Below are positions 34,044 to 41,610 of a stretch of DNA of 61,628 nt, piece by piece. Position numbers and translations under genes: made by a program. A model generated the notes under the pieces. The model ran no database searches, had not been told where the DNA came from, and worked only from the letters and a program-made list of their open reading frames with translations. Source of the stretch: Caballeronia glathei. GTDB taxonomy: Bacteria; Pseudomonadota; Gammaproteobacteria; Burkholderiales; Burkholderiaceae. The stretch's first letter is position 1; every line of letters begins with the position of its first letter. The DNA lies in contig NZ_JFHC01000053.1 in NCBI RefSeq assembly GCF_000698595.1, positions 1 to 61,628 of the forward strand, written 5' to 3'.

Positions 34044-34074
34044 GCGGCAAGGTGCCGGACAGGCGCCTTGCCGC
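34044..34074 (+). terminator. Strong hairpin after leader-peptide gene 1
   Basis: A 13-bp stem with one G-U pair (GCGGCAAGGTGCC with GGCGCCTTGCCGC) and a GGACA loop begins 12 nt after the stop codon. There is no T-tract; it may stabilise the small message or separate it from the phosphatase gene. Confidence 0.5.
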
Positions 34075-34217
34075 AGCCCGCCGGGCGCGCGCGGCACCCT
34101 TGCCGCGCCGCCCAAATTGCCAATCGAGGCGCCGGGCGTTGGTGCACAATTGACGGCATAAGCCGTGTTCTTGCTTCTCCGACGACGCAGCGCGCTACTG
34201 AAGATCCAGAGGGTGCC

Positions 34218-34988
34218 GTGACTTTTACCAGTGAGTTCCGATGGACGTCGGCGGCCCGGTCCGATACGGGCCGCGTCCGGCAGATCAACGAGGACGCCTA
34301 CCTCGACCGGCCCGAGCGCGGCCTGTGGGCCGTCGCCGACGGCATGGGCGGCCACGCGGTCGGCGATCTCGCGAGCCGGCTTGTGGTCGAGAGCCTCGGC
34401 GGCGTGTCGTCGCCCGACGGGCTCGCGAGCCTCGTCGCCGATGCGCGTGAGCGCCTGCTGAACGTGAACGGCCAGTTGCGGCTGGAAGCGGCGAGGCGCC
34501 AGGTCCAGCGTATCGGCAGCACCGTCGTGCTGCTCGTCGCGGGCGAGCGCTGCTGTGGCTATCTGTGGGCCGGCGACAGCCGCATCTATCTGTGCCGGCA
34601 CGGCCGGCTGCATCAGCTGACGCGCGATCACAGCCATGTCGAGGAACTGAAGGCGCGCGGCCAGCTGACCGCCGAGGAAGCGCTGCACCATCCGGCGCAG
34701 CATCTGATCACGCGCGCGGTCGGCGCGATGGACACGCTCGATCTCGACCAGGACACCGTCGATCTCGACGACGGCGACACGTTCCTGCTCTGCAGCGACG
34801 GACTGAGCAACGAAGTGACCGAACAGGAAATCCTGACCGAGCTCGCGCCCGGCGACTGTCAGCAGGCCGCGCAGCGGCTCGTGGATCTCGCGCTCTCGCG
34901 CGGCGGGCGCGACAACATCTCGGCGGTCGTGGTGCACGCCGAGGACCTCGGCTGCGCCGACAAGACGCAGGTGAACCCGACCCTCTGA
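34218..34988 (+). CDS. PP2C-type serine/threonine phosphatase
   Basis: The 256-residue cytoplasmic phosphatase has the PPM/PP2C motifs in order: SDTGRVRQINEDAY, WAVADGMGGHAVGDLAS (metal-binding DG), GSTVVLLVAGERCCGYLWAGDSRIYL, LLCSDGLSNEV and GGRDNISAVVV. It resembles PppA/Stp1-like enzymes that oppose Hanks-type kinases. The likely substrates are the transmembrane kinase (50090-52237) or the FHA protein (41588-44089) of the same region. The start is GTG with GAGGG 5-7 nt upstream, leaving a 185-bp gap after peptide gene 1. It is convergent with the sigma-54 activator gene, 30 bp away. Confidence 0.9.
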   Translation: MTFTSEFRWTSAARSDTGRVRQINEDAYLDRPERGLWAVADGMGGHAVGDLASRLVVESLGGVSSPDGLASLVADARERLLNVNGQLRLEAARRQVQRIGSTVVLLVAGERCCGYLWAGDSRIYLCRHGRLHQLTRDHSHVEELKARGQLTAEEALHHPAQHLITRAVGAMDTLDLDQDTVDLDDGDTFLLCSDGLSNEVTEQEILTELAPGDCQQAAQRLVDLALSRGGRDNISAVVVHAEDLGCADKTQVNPTL

Positions 34989-35018
34989 GGCGCCTTCAGC
35001 GCTACCTCCGGACTACCG

Positions 35019-36326
35019 TCACGCTTCCTTGTCGCGCTGCGCTGCGGCGGCTCGAAAATCCTTCGAATGCAGCCCGTGCTTCTTCAGCAGCATCTGGAGA
35101 TGCGAGCGGTTCATCTCGAAGCGGCGCGCGAGTTCCGCCACCGTCCCGCCCACTTCCTGCAACCCGCGTTCGAGAAACGCGCGCTCCGCTTCGTCGCTCG
35201 CGGTGCGCTTCGCCTCGCTGAGCGAGGTCGCGACGATGCTGCCGCCGCCCGGCGCCTGCGCGTCGTTCATCGCCGACGAGAGCGCCGACTTCGGCCGGAT
35301 GTCGAGCGGCAGATGTTCGAGATCGGCGGTGTCGGCCGCGAGACAGGCGAGCCGGTAGATGACATTGCGCAGTTCGCGAATGTTGCCCGGATAGTCGTAG
35401 TTCTTCAGGAAATCGCGCAGGCGCGGCGACATCCGCACCGGGCGGCGCTTGAGCGTCGCGGCCGCTTCGTCGCCGAAATAGGCGAGCAGCAGCGGAATTT
35501 CGTCGCGGCGCTCGCGCAGCGGCGGCAACGTCAGATGAATGACGCTCAGGCGGTAGAACAGGTCTTCGCGAAAGCGACCTTCCTCGCAGAAGCGGCGCAG
35601 GTTCCGGTTGGTCGCCGCGACGATGCGCGTATCCACCGCGATCAGCTCGTCGGACCCCACGCGCTGGATTTCGTGCGCTTCCAGCACGCGCAGCAGCTTC
35701 ACCTGCCCGGTGAGCGGCAGCTCGCCGATCTCATCGAGAAAAATGGTGCCCGTGTGCGCGCTTTCGAACTTGCCCTTGCGGTCGTTCGACGCGCCCGTGA
35801 ACGCGCCCTTCTTGTGGCCGAAAAGCTCCGACTCCAGCAGGTTGTCGGGAATCGCGCCGCAGTTCACGGAGATGTACGGCTTGTCGCCACGCGAGCCGTT
35901 CGCGTGGATGACCTTCGCCATCAGTTCCTTGCCGGTGCCGCTCTCGCCGTCGATCAGGACCGGCAGGTCGGTCGGCGCGGCCTTTTCCGCGATTTCCAGC
36001 GCTTCCAGGAGCTTCGGGTTGTCGCCGAACGTGCCCTCGAAGATGAAGCTGCGTTCGAGCAGGCCCTGGCGCCGCGCGCCGGGCGTCTGGTCGACGCGCT
36101 TCGGCTCCGCCCCCGCCGCCTGCACGAAACGCTCCTTGTGCGACAGCTGCATCACCTCGTCGCGCAGCGAGCTTGCCTGCCTGAGCAGTTTTTCGATCTC
36201 GGGGCGTTCGAGCTTGGACGACCATCGCAGCGTCGAGCGCAGGATCTCGATCTTTTCGATGAGTCCGGCATAGGAGATGGCCGAGCCCGGCGGCGCGCTT
36301 TCTTCTGGCTGGTCGAGTATTTTCAT
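35019..36326 (-). CDS. Sigma-54-dependent transcriptional activator (no receiver domain)
   Basis: The 435-residue protein has a short N-terminal region of about 90 residues with coiled-coil character and no receiver, GAF or PAS domain. An AAA+ domain follows, with Walker A GESGTGKE (127-134), the sigma-54 contact motif GAFTGA (174-179) and Walker B GTIFLDEIGE, and a C-terminal Fis-type HTH (VAELARRFEMNRSHLQMLLKKHG). It should activate the sigma-54 promoters in front of the three leader-peptide genes. Its ATG overlaps the ABC exporter stop (ATGA), so it is translationally coupled to the export machinery. The activating signal is unknown; phosphorylation by the nearby kinase is one option. Confidence 0.92.
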   Translation of the reverse strand: MKILDQPEESAPPGSAISYAGLIEKIEILRSTLRWSSKLERPEIEKLLRQASSLRDEVMQLSHKERFVQAAGAEPKRVDQTPGARRQGLLERSFIFEGTFGDNPKLLEALEIAEKAAPTDLPVLIDGESGTGKELMAKVIHANGSRGDKPYISVNCGAIPDNLLESELFGHKKGAFTGASNDRKGKFESAHTGTIFLDEIGELPLTGQVKLLRVLEAHEIQRVGSDELIAVDTRIVAATNRNLRRFCEEGRFREDLFYRLSVIHLTLPPLRERRDEIPLLLAYFGDEAAATLKRRPVRMSPRLRDFLKNYDYPGNIRELRNVIYRLACLAADTADLEHLPLDIRPKSALSSAMNDAQAPGGGSIVATSLSEAKRTASDEAERAFLERGLQEVGGTVAELARRFEMNRSHLQMLLKKHGLHSKDFRAAAAQRDKEA

Positions 36327-39300
36327 GCTGCGCTCAGTTGCTTCTGCACGAGTTGGTAGTACATGCCCTTTCGCGCGACGAGTTCGTCGTGCTTGCCCTG
36401 CTCGACGATGCCGCCTTCGTACAGCACGAGAATCTTGTCGGCGCGCATGATCGTGGAGAGACGGTGCGCGATGATCACGGCCGTGCGCCCCTTCAGGATG
36501 TCCTGCATGTTGCCGAGAATGTTGCTTTCCGATTGCGTGTCGAGCGCGGACGTCGCTTCGTCGAAGACGAGCAGGCGCGGGTCGTGATAAAGCGCGCGTG
36601 CGATGCACAGCCGCTGGATCTGCCCGCCCGAGAGCCCCATGCCGCGCTCGCCCACCACCTGCTCGTAGCCGAGCGGCAGCTTGCAGATGAACGCGTGCGC
36701 GTCGGCCATCTTCGCGACGTCCTCGATTCGCCGCCGGTCCGGCGTTTCGTCGCCGCTCGCGATGTTCTCCGCGATCGTGCCGGAAAAGAGCAGATTGCTC
36801 TGCATCACGTAGCCGATCTGCCCGCGGTAATAGCCCTTGTCGATCACGCCGAGATCGTAGCCGTCGACGATCATCTTGCCTTCGCTCGGCGCGTAGAAGC
36901 CGACCAGCAGCTTCGCGAGCGTCGTCTTGCCCGAGCCGCTGCGCCCGACGATCGCGATCAGCTCGCCTGGCTTGATGTCGAAGCTGATGTTTTCGAGCAC
37001 GTAGGGCGCGTCGCCGTCGCCGTAGCGGAAGTAGACGCCTGAGAAGCTGATGACGCCCTGCAGGTCCGGCAGCATCACGCGCGAGGAGAGTTCCTCGGGC
37101 TTCTGCTCCGGCTCCATGTCGAGCACGTCGCCCAGGCGCTCCATCGCGACGCCCGCGTCGTTCAGCAGGCTCCACAGGCCGATCAGCCCCATCAGCGGCG
37201 TGAGCACGCTGCCCATGAACGCGTTGAATGCGATCAGCTGGCCGATGGTCATCTCATGGTTGAGCACCATGTTCGCGCCGACCCAGAGTATCGCGATGGT
37301 CGTCGCCGAATTGAGCAGCTGGCCGCCGAGCGCGACCACGATGTTGAACGCCTGCGCCTTGTACTGCACTTCGAGCGATTTCGCGTATTTCTTCTCCCAC
37401 TTGATCCGCACCGGCCGCTCGATGCCCATGCCCTTGATCGTCTCGACGCCGCCGAGCGCTTCCATCAGGAACGACTTTGCGTCGGTGGACGCGGCGAAGA
37501 CCTCGCGCGCATAGTGCTTGATCTTCGGCGTCGCGACGGCGGTGAGCACCATGATCGGTATCACGAAGGCGATCAGGAGCAGCGTCATCTTCACGTTGTA
37601 GAGGAACATGATCGTGAAGTAGATGAAGATCATCAGCAGGTTCAGCACGGTCGTGACGGTGGACTCCGTCAGGAACGCGCGAATCGTCTGGTTCTCCTGG
37701 AAGCGCGCGAATACGTCGCCCGTCTTGCGCTTCGCGAAGAAGCCAAACGGCAGCGACATGGTGTGCTTGAAGAACTGCGACATCATCGCGAAGTCCATGT
37801 TGCGCACCATGAAGTTCGCGAGGTAGGCGCGGATCGTCGCCATCAGCTGCGAGAACACGCTCGAGATGATGAGGCCCGCGATCAGCACATGCAGAAGCCC
37901 GAAGTTCTGATGGACGATCACGCCGTCGAGGATGTTCTGGATGATGATGGGCGGCACGACGCCGAGCACCTGGATCACGAACGTCGCCATGAAAAGGTGC
38001 AGCAGGATCTTCTTGTACGGCTTCAGGTAGCCGACAAAGCGTATCCACGGCGAGCGCGACACCTCCATCTGCGCCATGTCCTGATCCGCCGTGAACAGCA
38101 GGCACGTGCCGCTCCAGCCGCGCTCGAACTCCTGCACCGTCATCTTCTTGAAGCCGATCGCCGGGTCCGCCACCCAGACGTTCTCCTTCGACACCCCGTA
38201 CACGATGACGTAGTGATAGCCCTCCCAGTGCACGATGAACGGCAGGTCGAAGCCGCGCAGCGATTCGAACGTGCACTGCACGCCGCGCGTCGTGAAGCCC
38301 AGCGACTCGCCCGCGCGCGCGAGGCTGTCGAGCGTCGCGCCCTGCGTGGTGACGTTCGCGAGCTCGCGCAGCTTGCCGAGTGTCATCGAGATGCCGTAGT
38401 GCTTGCAGATCATCGCGAGACACGCGGCCCCGCAATCCATCTCCTCCGCCTGCTCGACCCACGCGAAGCGCTTGATCACGCGCTCGCCGAATTCGGGTTT
38501 GGTGTGCAGATCGAGCATCGACGGCAGGCGGCGCCGCTCCGCGAGCTTCTTCTGCCGCTGAAGCTCGCGCTCCGTGAAGCGGATGCGTTCTTCCAGCACC
38601 TCGCGCAGCTTGACGTTGCGCTCGAGGATGAAATGGACCGTCTTCTCCGGAATCACGAGCAGGCGCGTCTCGACGCTCGCGACCACCGACGCCGCCTGCT
38701 CCTGCCGCATCACGCACGCCTTCTCGCCAAAGATCTCGCCGGGGCCGAGCGTCGCGAGCAGATGCTCGGTGCCGGCCTCGGTGCGCATGATCTTCACTTC
38801 GCCCTGGCGCACGACATACAGGCGCCGGTCCTCGCGCGAATCCTGCTTGAGAATCTCCTTGCCCGCGCCCACGCGCTTCACGCCGACGCTGCGCACGCAC
38901 TCTTCCAGTTCGGCCTTGTTGAGCTTGCCGCGCAAATCGAAGAGGCGCGCGACGAAGCCGCCCGCCGAATTGATCGCGACATAGCTCGTGATGAACGCGA
39001 GCGCCGCCTGATTGTTCGCGATCACGGGCTCGATCGCCGTGCGCGGAATGAAGAGCAGCTCGGTCTTGCCCGAGGAGCGCACCGAGGACTCGTGCCGGTA
39101 GTCGCGCAGCATGGCGATATCGGCGAAGACCTCGCGCTCCTTCCTCACCCCCATGCTGATTTCCTTGCCGTGCTCCTCGGTGAAGATGCGCACGGAGCCC
39201 GCCTTGATGACGAACAGGCCGTCGGCGGCATCGCCCGCGTTGCATACGGTCTCGCCGAATCCGAAGAAGCGCGACTGGGCATGCTCGGCGAGCCGCTCGA

Positions 39301-39382
39301 TTTCGTCGCGCGTGAACGGAGAGAGGATCTCGACCGTCGCGAGGAAATCAGCCGGCGAATCGAGTTTCGATGGCACATCCAT
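36323..39382 (-). CDS. Peptidase-C39 ABC exporter with twin cyclic-nucleotide-binding domains
   Basis: The 1019-residue protein has two N-terminal cNMP-binding-like domains (about 15-125 and 165-265), then a C39 peptidase with an intact triad (Cys317 in MDCGAACLAMICKHYG, His390 in WEGYHYVIVYG, Asp406 in VADPAIG), six membrane helices (about 440-740) and an ATPase with GRSGSGKTTL, LSGGQIQRLCIARAL and LLVFDEATSALD. It should cut double-glycine leaders and pump the cores through HlyD and TolC partners. Domain order resembles HetC-like and NHLM-type exporters. The downstream activator start overlaps its stop; the prolyl isomerase gene lies 19 bp upstream. Confidence 0.93.
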   Translation of the reverse strand: MDVPSKLDSPADFLATVEILSPFTRDEIERLAEHAQSRFFGFGETVCNAGDAADGLFVIKAGSVRIFTEEHGKEISMGVRKEREVFADIAMLRDYRHESSVRSSGKTELLFIPRTAIEPVIANNQAALAFITSYVAINSAGGFVARLFDLRGKLNKAELEECVRSVGVKRVGAGKEILKQDSREDRRLYVVRQGEVKIMRTEAGTEHLLATLGPGEIFGEKACVMRQEQAASVVASVETRLLVIPEKTVHFILERNVKLREVLEERIRFTERELQRQKKLAERRRLPSMLDLHTKPEFGERVIKRFAWVEQAEEMDCGAACLAMICKHYGISMTLGKLRELANVTTQGATLDSLARAGESLGFTTRGVQCTFESLRGFDLPFIVHWEGYHYVIVYGVSKENVWVADPAIGFKKMTVQEFERGWSGTCLLFTADQDMAQMEVSRSPWIRFVGYLKPYKKILLHLFMATFVIQVLGVVPPIIIQNILDGVIVHQNFGLLHVLIAGLIISSVFSQLMATIRAYLANFMVRNMDFAMMSQFFKHTMSLPFGFFAKRKTGDVFARFQENQTIRAFLTESTVTTVLNLLMIFIYFTIMFLYNVKMTLLLIAFVIPIMVLTAVATPKIKHYAREVFAASTDAKSFLMEALGGVETIKGMGIERPVRIKWEKKYAKSLEVQYKAQAFNIVVALGGQLLNSATTIAILWVGANMVLNHEMTIGQLIAFNAFMGSVLTPLMGLIGLWSLLNDAGVAMERLGDVLDMEPEQKPEELSSRVMLPDLQGVISFSGVYFRYGDGDAPYVLENISFDIKPGELIAIVGRSGSGKTTLAKLLVGFYAPSEGKMIVDGYDLGVIDKGYYRGQIGYVMQSNLLFSGTIAENIASGDETPDRRRIEDVAKMADAHAFICKLPLGYEQVVGERGMGLSGGQIQRLCIARALYHDPRLLVFDEATSALDTQSESNILGNMQDILKGRTAVIIAHRLSTIMRADKILVLYEGGIVEQGKHDELVARKGMYYQLVQKQLSAA

Positions 39383-39401
39383 GTACTGGCACTCCTCGTC
39401 C

Positions 39402-40154
39402 CTAGCGCGCTTCGATGATGTGTTCCTGCGCCCGCGCCATCAGCCATTCCTCGCGCAGGAGCCGCCGGATCTCTCCCTTCACGTCCTCGTCGAGCGTGGC
39501 CGGATGCTTGGCGGTCACGGCGAAGATCTCGTAGAAGGTGCCGTCCGCTGCCGGGAACGGCCCGAGCAGGTCGCCCGGCGAGGCATTGAATACCTTCGCC
39601 TCGATGTCGGTCTTCAACTGGCCGCGCAGCACGCGGCCGATCACGCCGCCCTCTTCGCGCGTGTCCGCGAGCGAGTGCTCGCGCGCCATGTCCGCGAAGC
39701 TGTCCGGGTCGTCGTTCAGGTAGGAGATCATCTCCTTCGCCTTGCCCTCGGTGTCGAGCAGGATGTGGCTCACCTCGATGCTGTCGAACTTCGGCGAGTT
39801 GAGCTTGAAGTACTCCTCCACCGCGCTGTCGGTGCCGACCTGCTCCAGCATCTTTTCCTGATACAGCGTCTCCGTGATGAAGACCTCGAACTCGTCGAGG
39901 CTCACGCCGAGCGCATCGAGATAATTGTTCATGTCGGCCGCACGGTGCAGGGCGCGCACACGCCGGAACTGGTCGGCCCGCGTCTGGATGTCGTCGCCCG
40001 TCACGACGATGCCGTGCTTCTTGGCGGCGCGCACCGTCAGCTTGTCCCTGACGAGCTGCTCCACGAGACTGTCGTACTGCCCGTTCAGCTTCAGCAGCCT
40101 CACGAACTCCCCGACGTCCACCACTTCCTCATCGATTCGCACTATCGGCATCAT
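39402..40154 (-). CDS. Parvulin/SurA-type peptidyl-prolyl isomerase, no signal peptide
   Basis: The 250-residue protein has a SurA-like helical N-domain (about 1-120; VEQLVRDKLTVRAAKKHGI, FITETLYQEKMLEQVG) and a PpiC rotamase domain (VSHILLDTEGKAKEMI; FADMAREHSLADTREEGGVIGRV; FNASPGDLLGPFPAADGTFYEIFAV). There is no signal peptide, so it should act in the cytoplasm, perhaps keeping precursors export-ready or presenting them to the C39 domain. Its tight position between the HlyD and exporter genes supports a dedicated chaperone role. AAGGAG lies 8-9 nt before the ATG. Confidence 0.87.
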   Translation of the reverse strand: MMPIVRIDEEVVDVGEFVRLLKLNGQYDSLVEQLVRDKLTVRAAKKHGIVVTGDDIQTRADQFRRVRALHRAADMNNYLDALGVSLDEFEVFITETLYQEKMLEQVGTDSAVEEYFKLNSPKFDSIEVSHILLDTEGKAKEMISYLNDDPDSFADMAREHSLADTREEGGVIGRVLRGQLKTDIEAKVFNASPGDLLGPFPAADGTFYEIFAVTAKHPATLDEDVKGEIRRLLREEWLMARAQEHIIEAR

Positions 40155-40236
40155 CTCACTCGCTCCTTGGTGGTCGGGCGCGCGCCGGGCGCTCCGGGTT
40201 TCTTGTGCCTGCCTTCTGCCGTTCGTCTCTCGCGAT

Positions 40237-41610
40237 TCAGCCCGCCAGGTTGCGGAACGGATCGAGCCCGAGATCGATCAGGCGCCGCTCGCGCACGACG
40301 ATCTCGGCCGTCGCCGTCATGCCGTAGCGCAGCGGATACTTCGTATTCGACACCTGGTAGTAGTCTCGATCGAGCGTGACACGCCCCTCGTACACGGGCA
40401 GCTTGGTGGTCGGGCTCGGCTTGGTCGCGGGCGAAATGAACGCGAGCGTCCCGTCGATGAGGCCATAGCGCTGATACGGAAACGCGTTGAACTTGAGCTT
40501 CACCGCCTGTCCCTCGCGCAGGAACGCGCGGTCATGCTCGGCGATCTCGATCTTGAGCACGGGCTTGGCGTTCTTCGGCGCGATGCCGCCCAGCGGCGTG
40601 TTGGCCTGGATCTTGTCGCCGGGCTGCGTGGACGTGACATCCGTGATCACGCCCGAAACCGGCGCGAGGATCAGCAGGAAATTGTCCTTGTCGATGTTCT
40701 CGAAGCGGATGCGCGCGGCCGCGTCCGCGACGAGGCGCGCCGTCTGCAGTTGCAGCCTCAGCTTGTCCTGCGTGCTCGCGATCTCGCGCATCGCCGACTC
40801 GTACTGAAGACGCAGGTTGGTCGCCTCCTGGCCGCTCGTCTCCAGTTGCGCCTTCGCCTGCGAATACTCGTGGCTCAGGCGGAAGTCGAGTTCGGCGAGC
40901 TTCGCCTGCGCGACACGGTAGGCGCTGTCGGCTTCCAGATACGCGTTGCGCTTTACCTCGACCTGGATCTCCGAGATCCCGCCGCCGCCCGGCAGCGCGA
41001 ACAGGCGCGAAAAGCGGTCGAGTTCCAGCTTCGTCGCGTCGCGCGTGCGGCGTGCGTTCTCGAGCGCGCTGCGCGCTTCCTGAAGCTGCGCCTTCTGCCC
41101 TTCGGCGAGCTTGGTCGTGCCCTCCGAGACGCGGTTCTGGTGCAGCCGTTCCTCCACTTCCAGCTGGTCCTTGAGGGCGGTCGCCTTGCGCTCCATCAGC
41201 AGCTTCTTCTCGGGAAACTGCTTCCATTCCCGCTCCGCGTCGTCGAGCTTCAGGCGCGCCTCCAGCGCGTTCGTCGCGGCCTCGATCGCGCCGCGCGCGT
41301 TCAGCCGCGCGAGCACGTCGTCCTTCTGCACCGGCTGCCCTTCCGCGATGTAGAGGTCGGCCAGTTCGCCGTCGATCGGCGCATAGAAGCGGCGCACTTC
41401 CGACTCCGGCGAAAGCGTGCCGGACGCGGTCACGATCACGTCGGAATGCCCGATGAACGACCACACGAGCGCCGAGAACACGAGCGCCACCATCGCGATG
41501 ACAAGCGCCTGCGTCATGCGCCACGGCTCGGCCGTAAGAATCGCGATGCCCTCGGCGCCGTGATCTTCCAGCGCCTCGGTCAGGGGTTTAAGGTGCGCGT
41601 CGTTCTTCAC
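40237..41610 (-). CDS. HlyD-family periplasmic adaptor (membrane fusion protein)
   Basis: The 457-residue protein has a cytoplasmic N-terminus, one membrane helix (about 33-52: MTQALVIAMVALVFSALVWSF), a split lipoyl/barrel-sandwich domain (RRFYAPIDGELADLYIAEGQPV ... ILAPVSGVITDV), long coiled coils (about 110-300) and a C-terminal beta-barrel (RYGMTATAEIVVRERRLIDLGLDPF). It should bridge the C39 exporter and the TolC-like channel. The start is GTG behind AGGAGG, overlapping the end of the FHA gene by 23 bp. Confidence 0.92.
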   Translation of the reverse strand: MKNDAHLKPLTEALEDHGAEGIAILTAEPWRMTQALVIAMVALVFSALVWSFIGHSDVIVTASGTLSPESEVRRFYAPIDGELADLYIAEGQPVQKDDVLARLNARGAIEAATNALEARLKLDDAEREWKQFPEKKLLMERKATALKDQLEVEERLHQNRVSEGTTKLAEGQKAQLQEARSALENARRTRDATKLELDRFSRLFALPGGGGISEIQVEVKRNAYLEADSAYRVAQAKLAELDFRLSHEYSQAKAQLETSGQEATNLRLQYESAMREIASTQDKLRLQLQTARLVADAAARIRFENIDKDNFLLILAPVSGVITDVTSTQPGDKIQANTPLGGIAPKNAKPVLKIEIAEHDRAFLREGQAVKLKFNAFPYQRYGLIDGTLAFISPATKPSPTTKLPVYEGRVTLDRDYYQVSNTKYPLRYGMTATAEIVVRERRLIDLGLDPFRNLAG

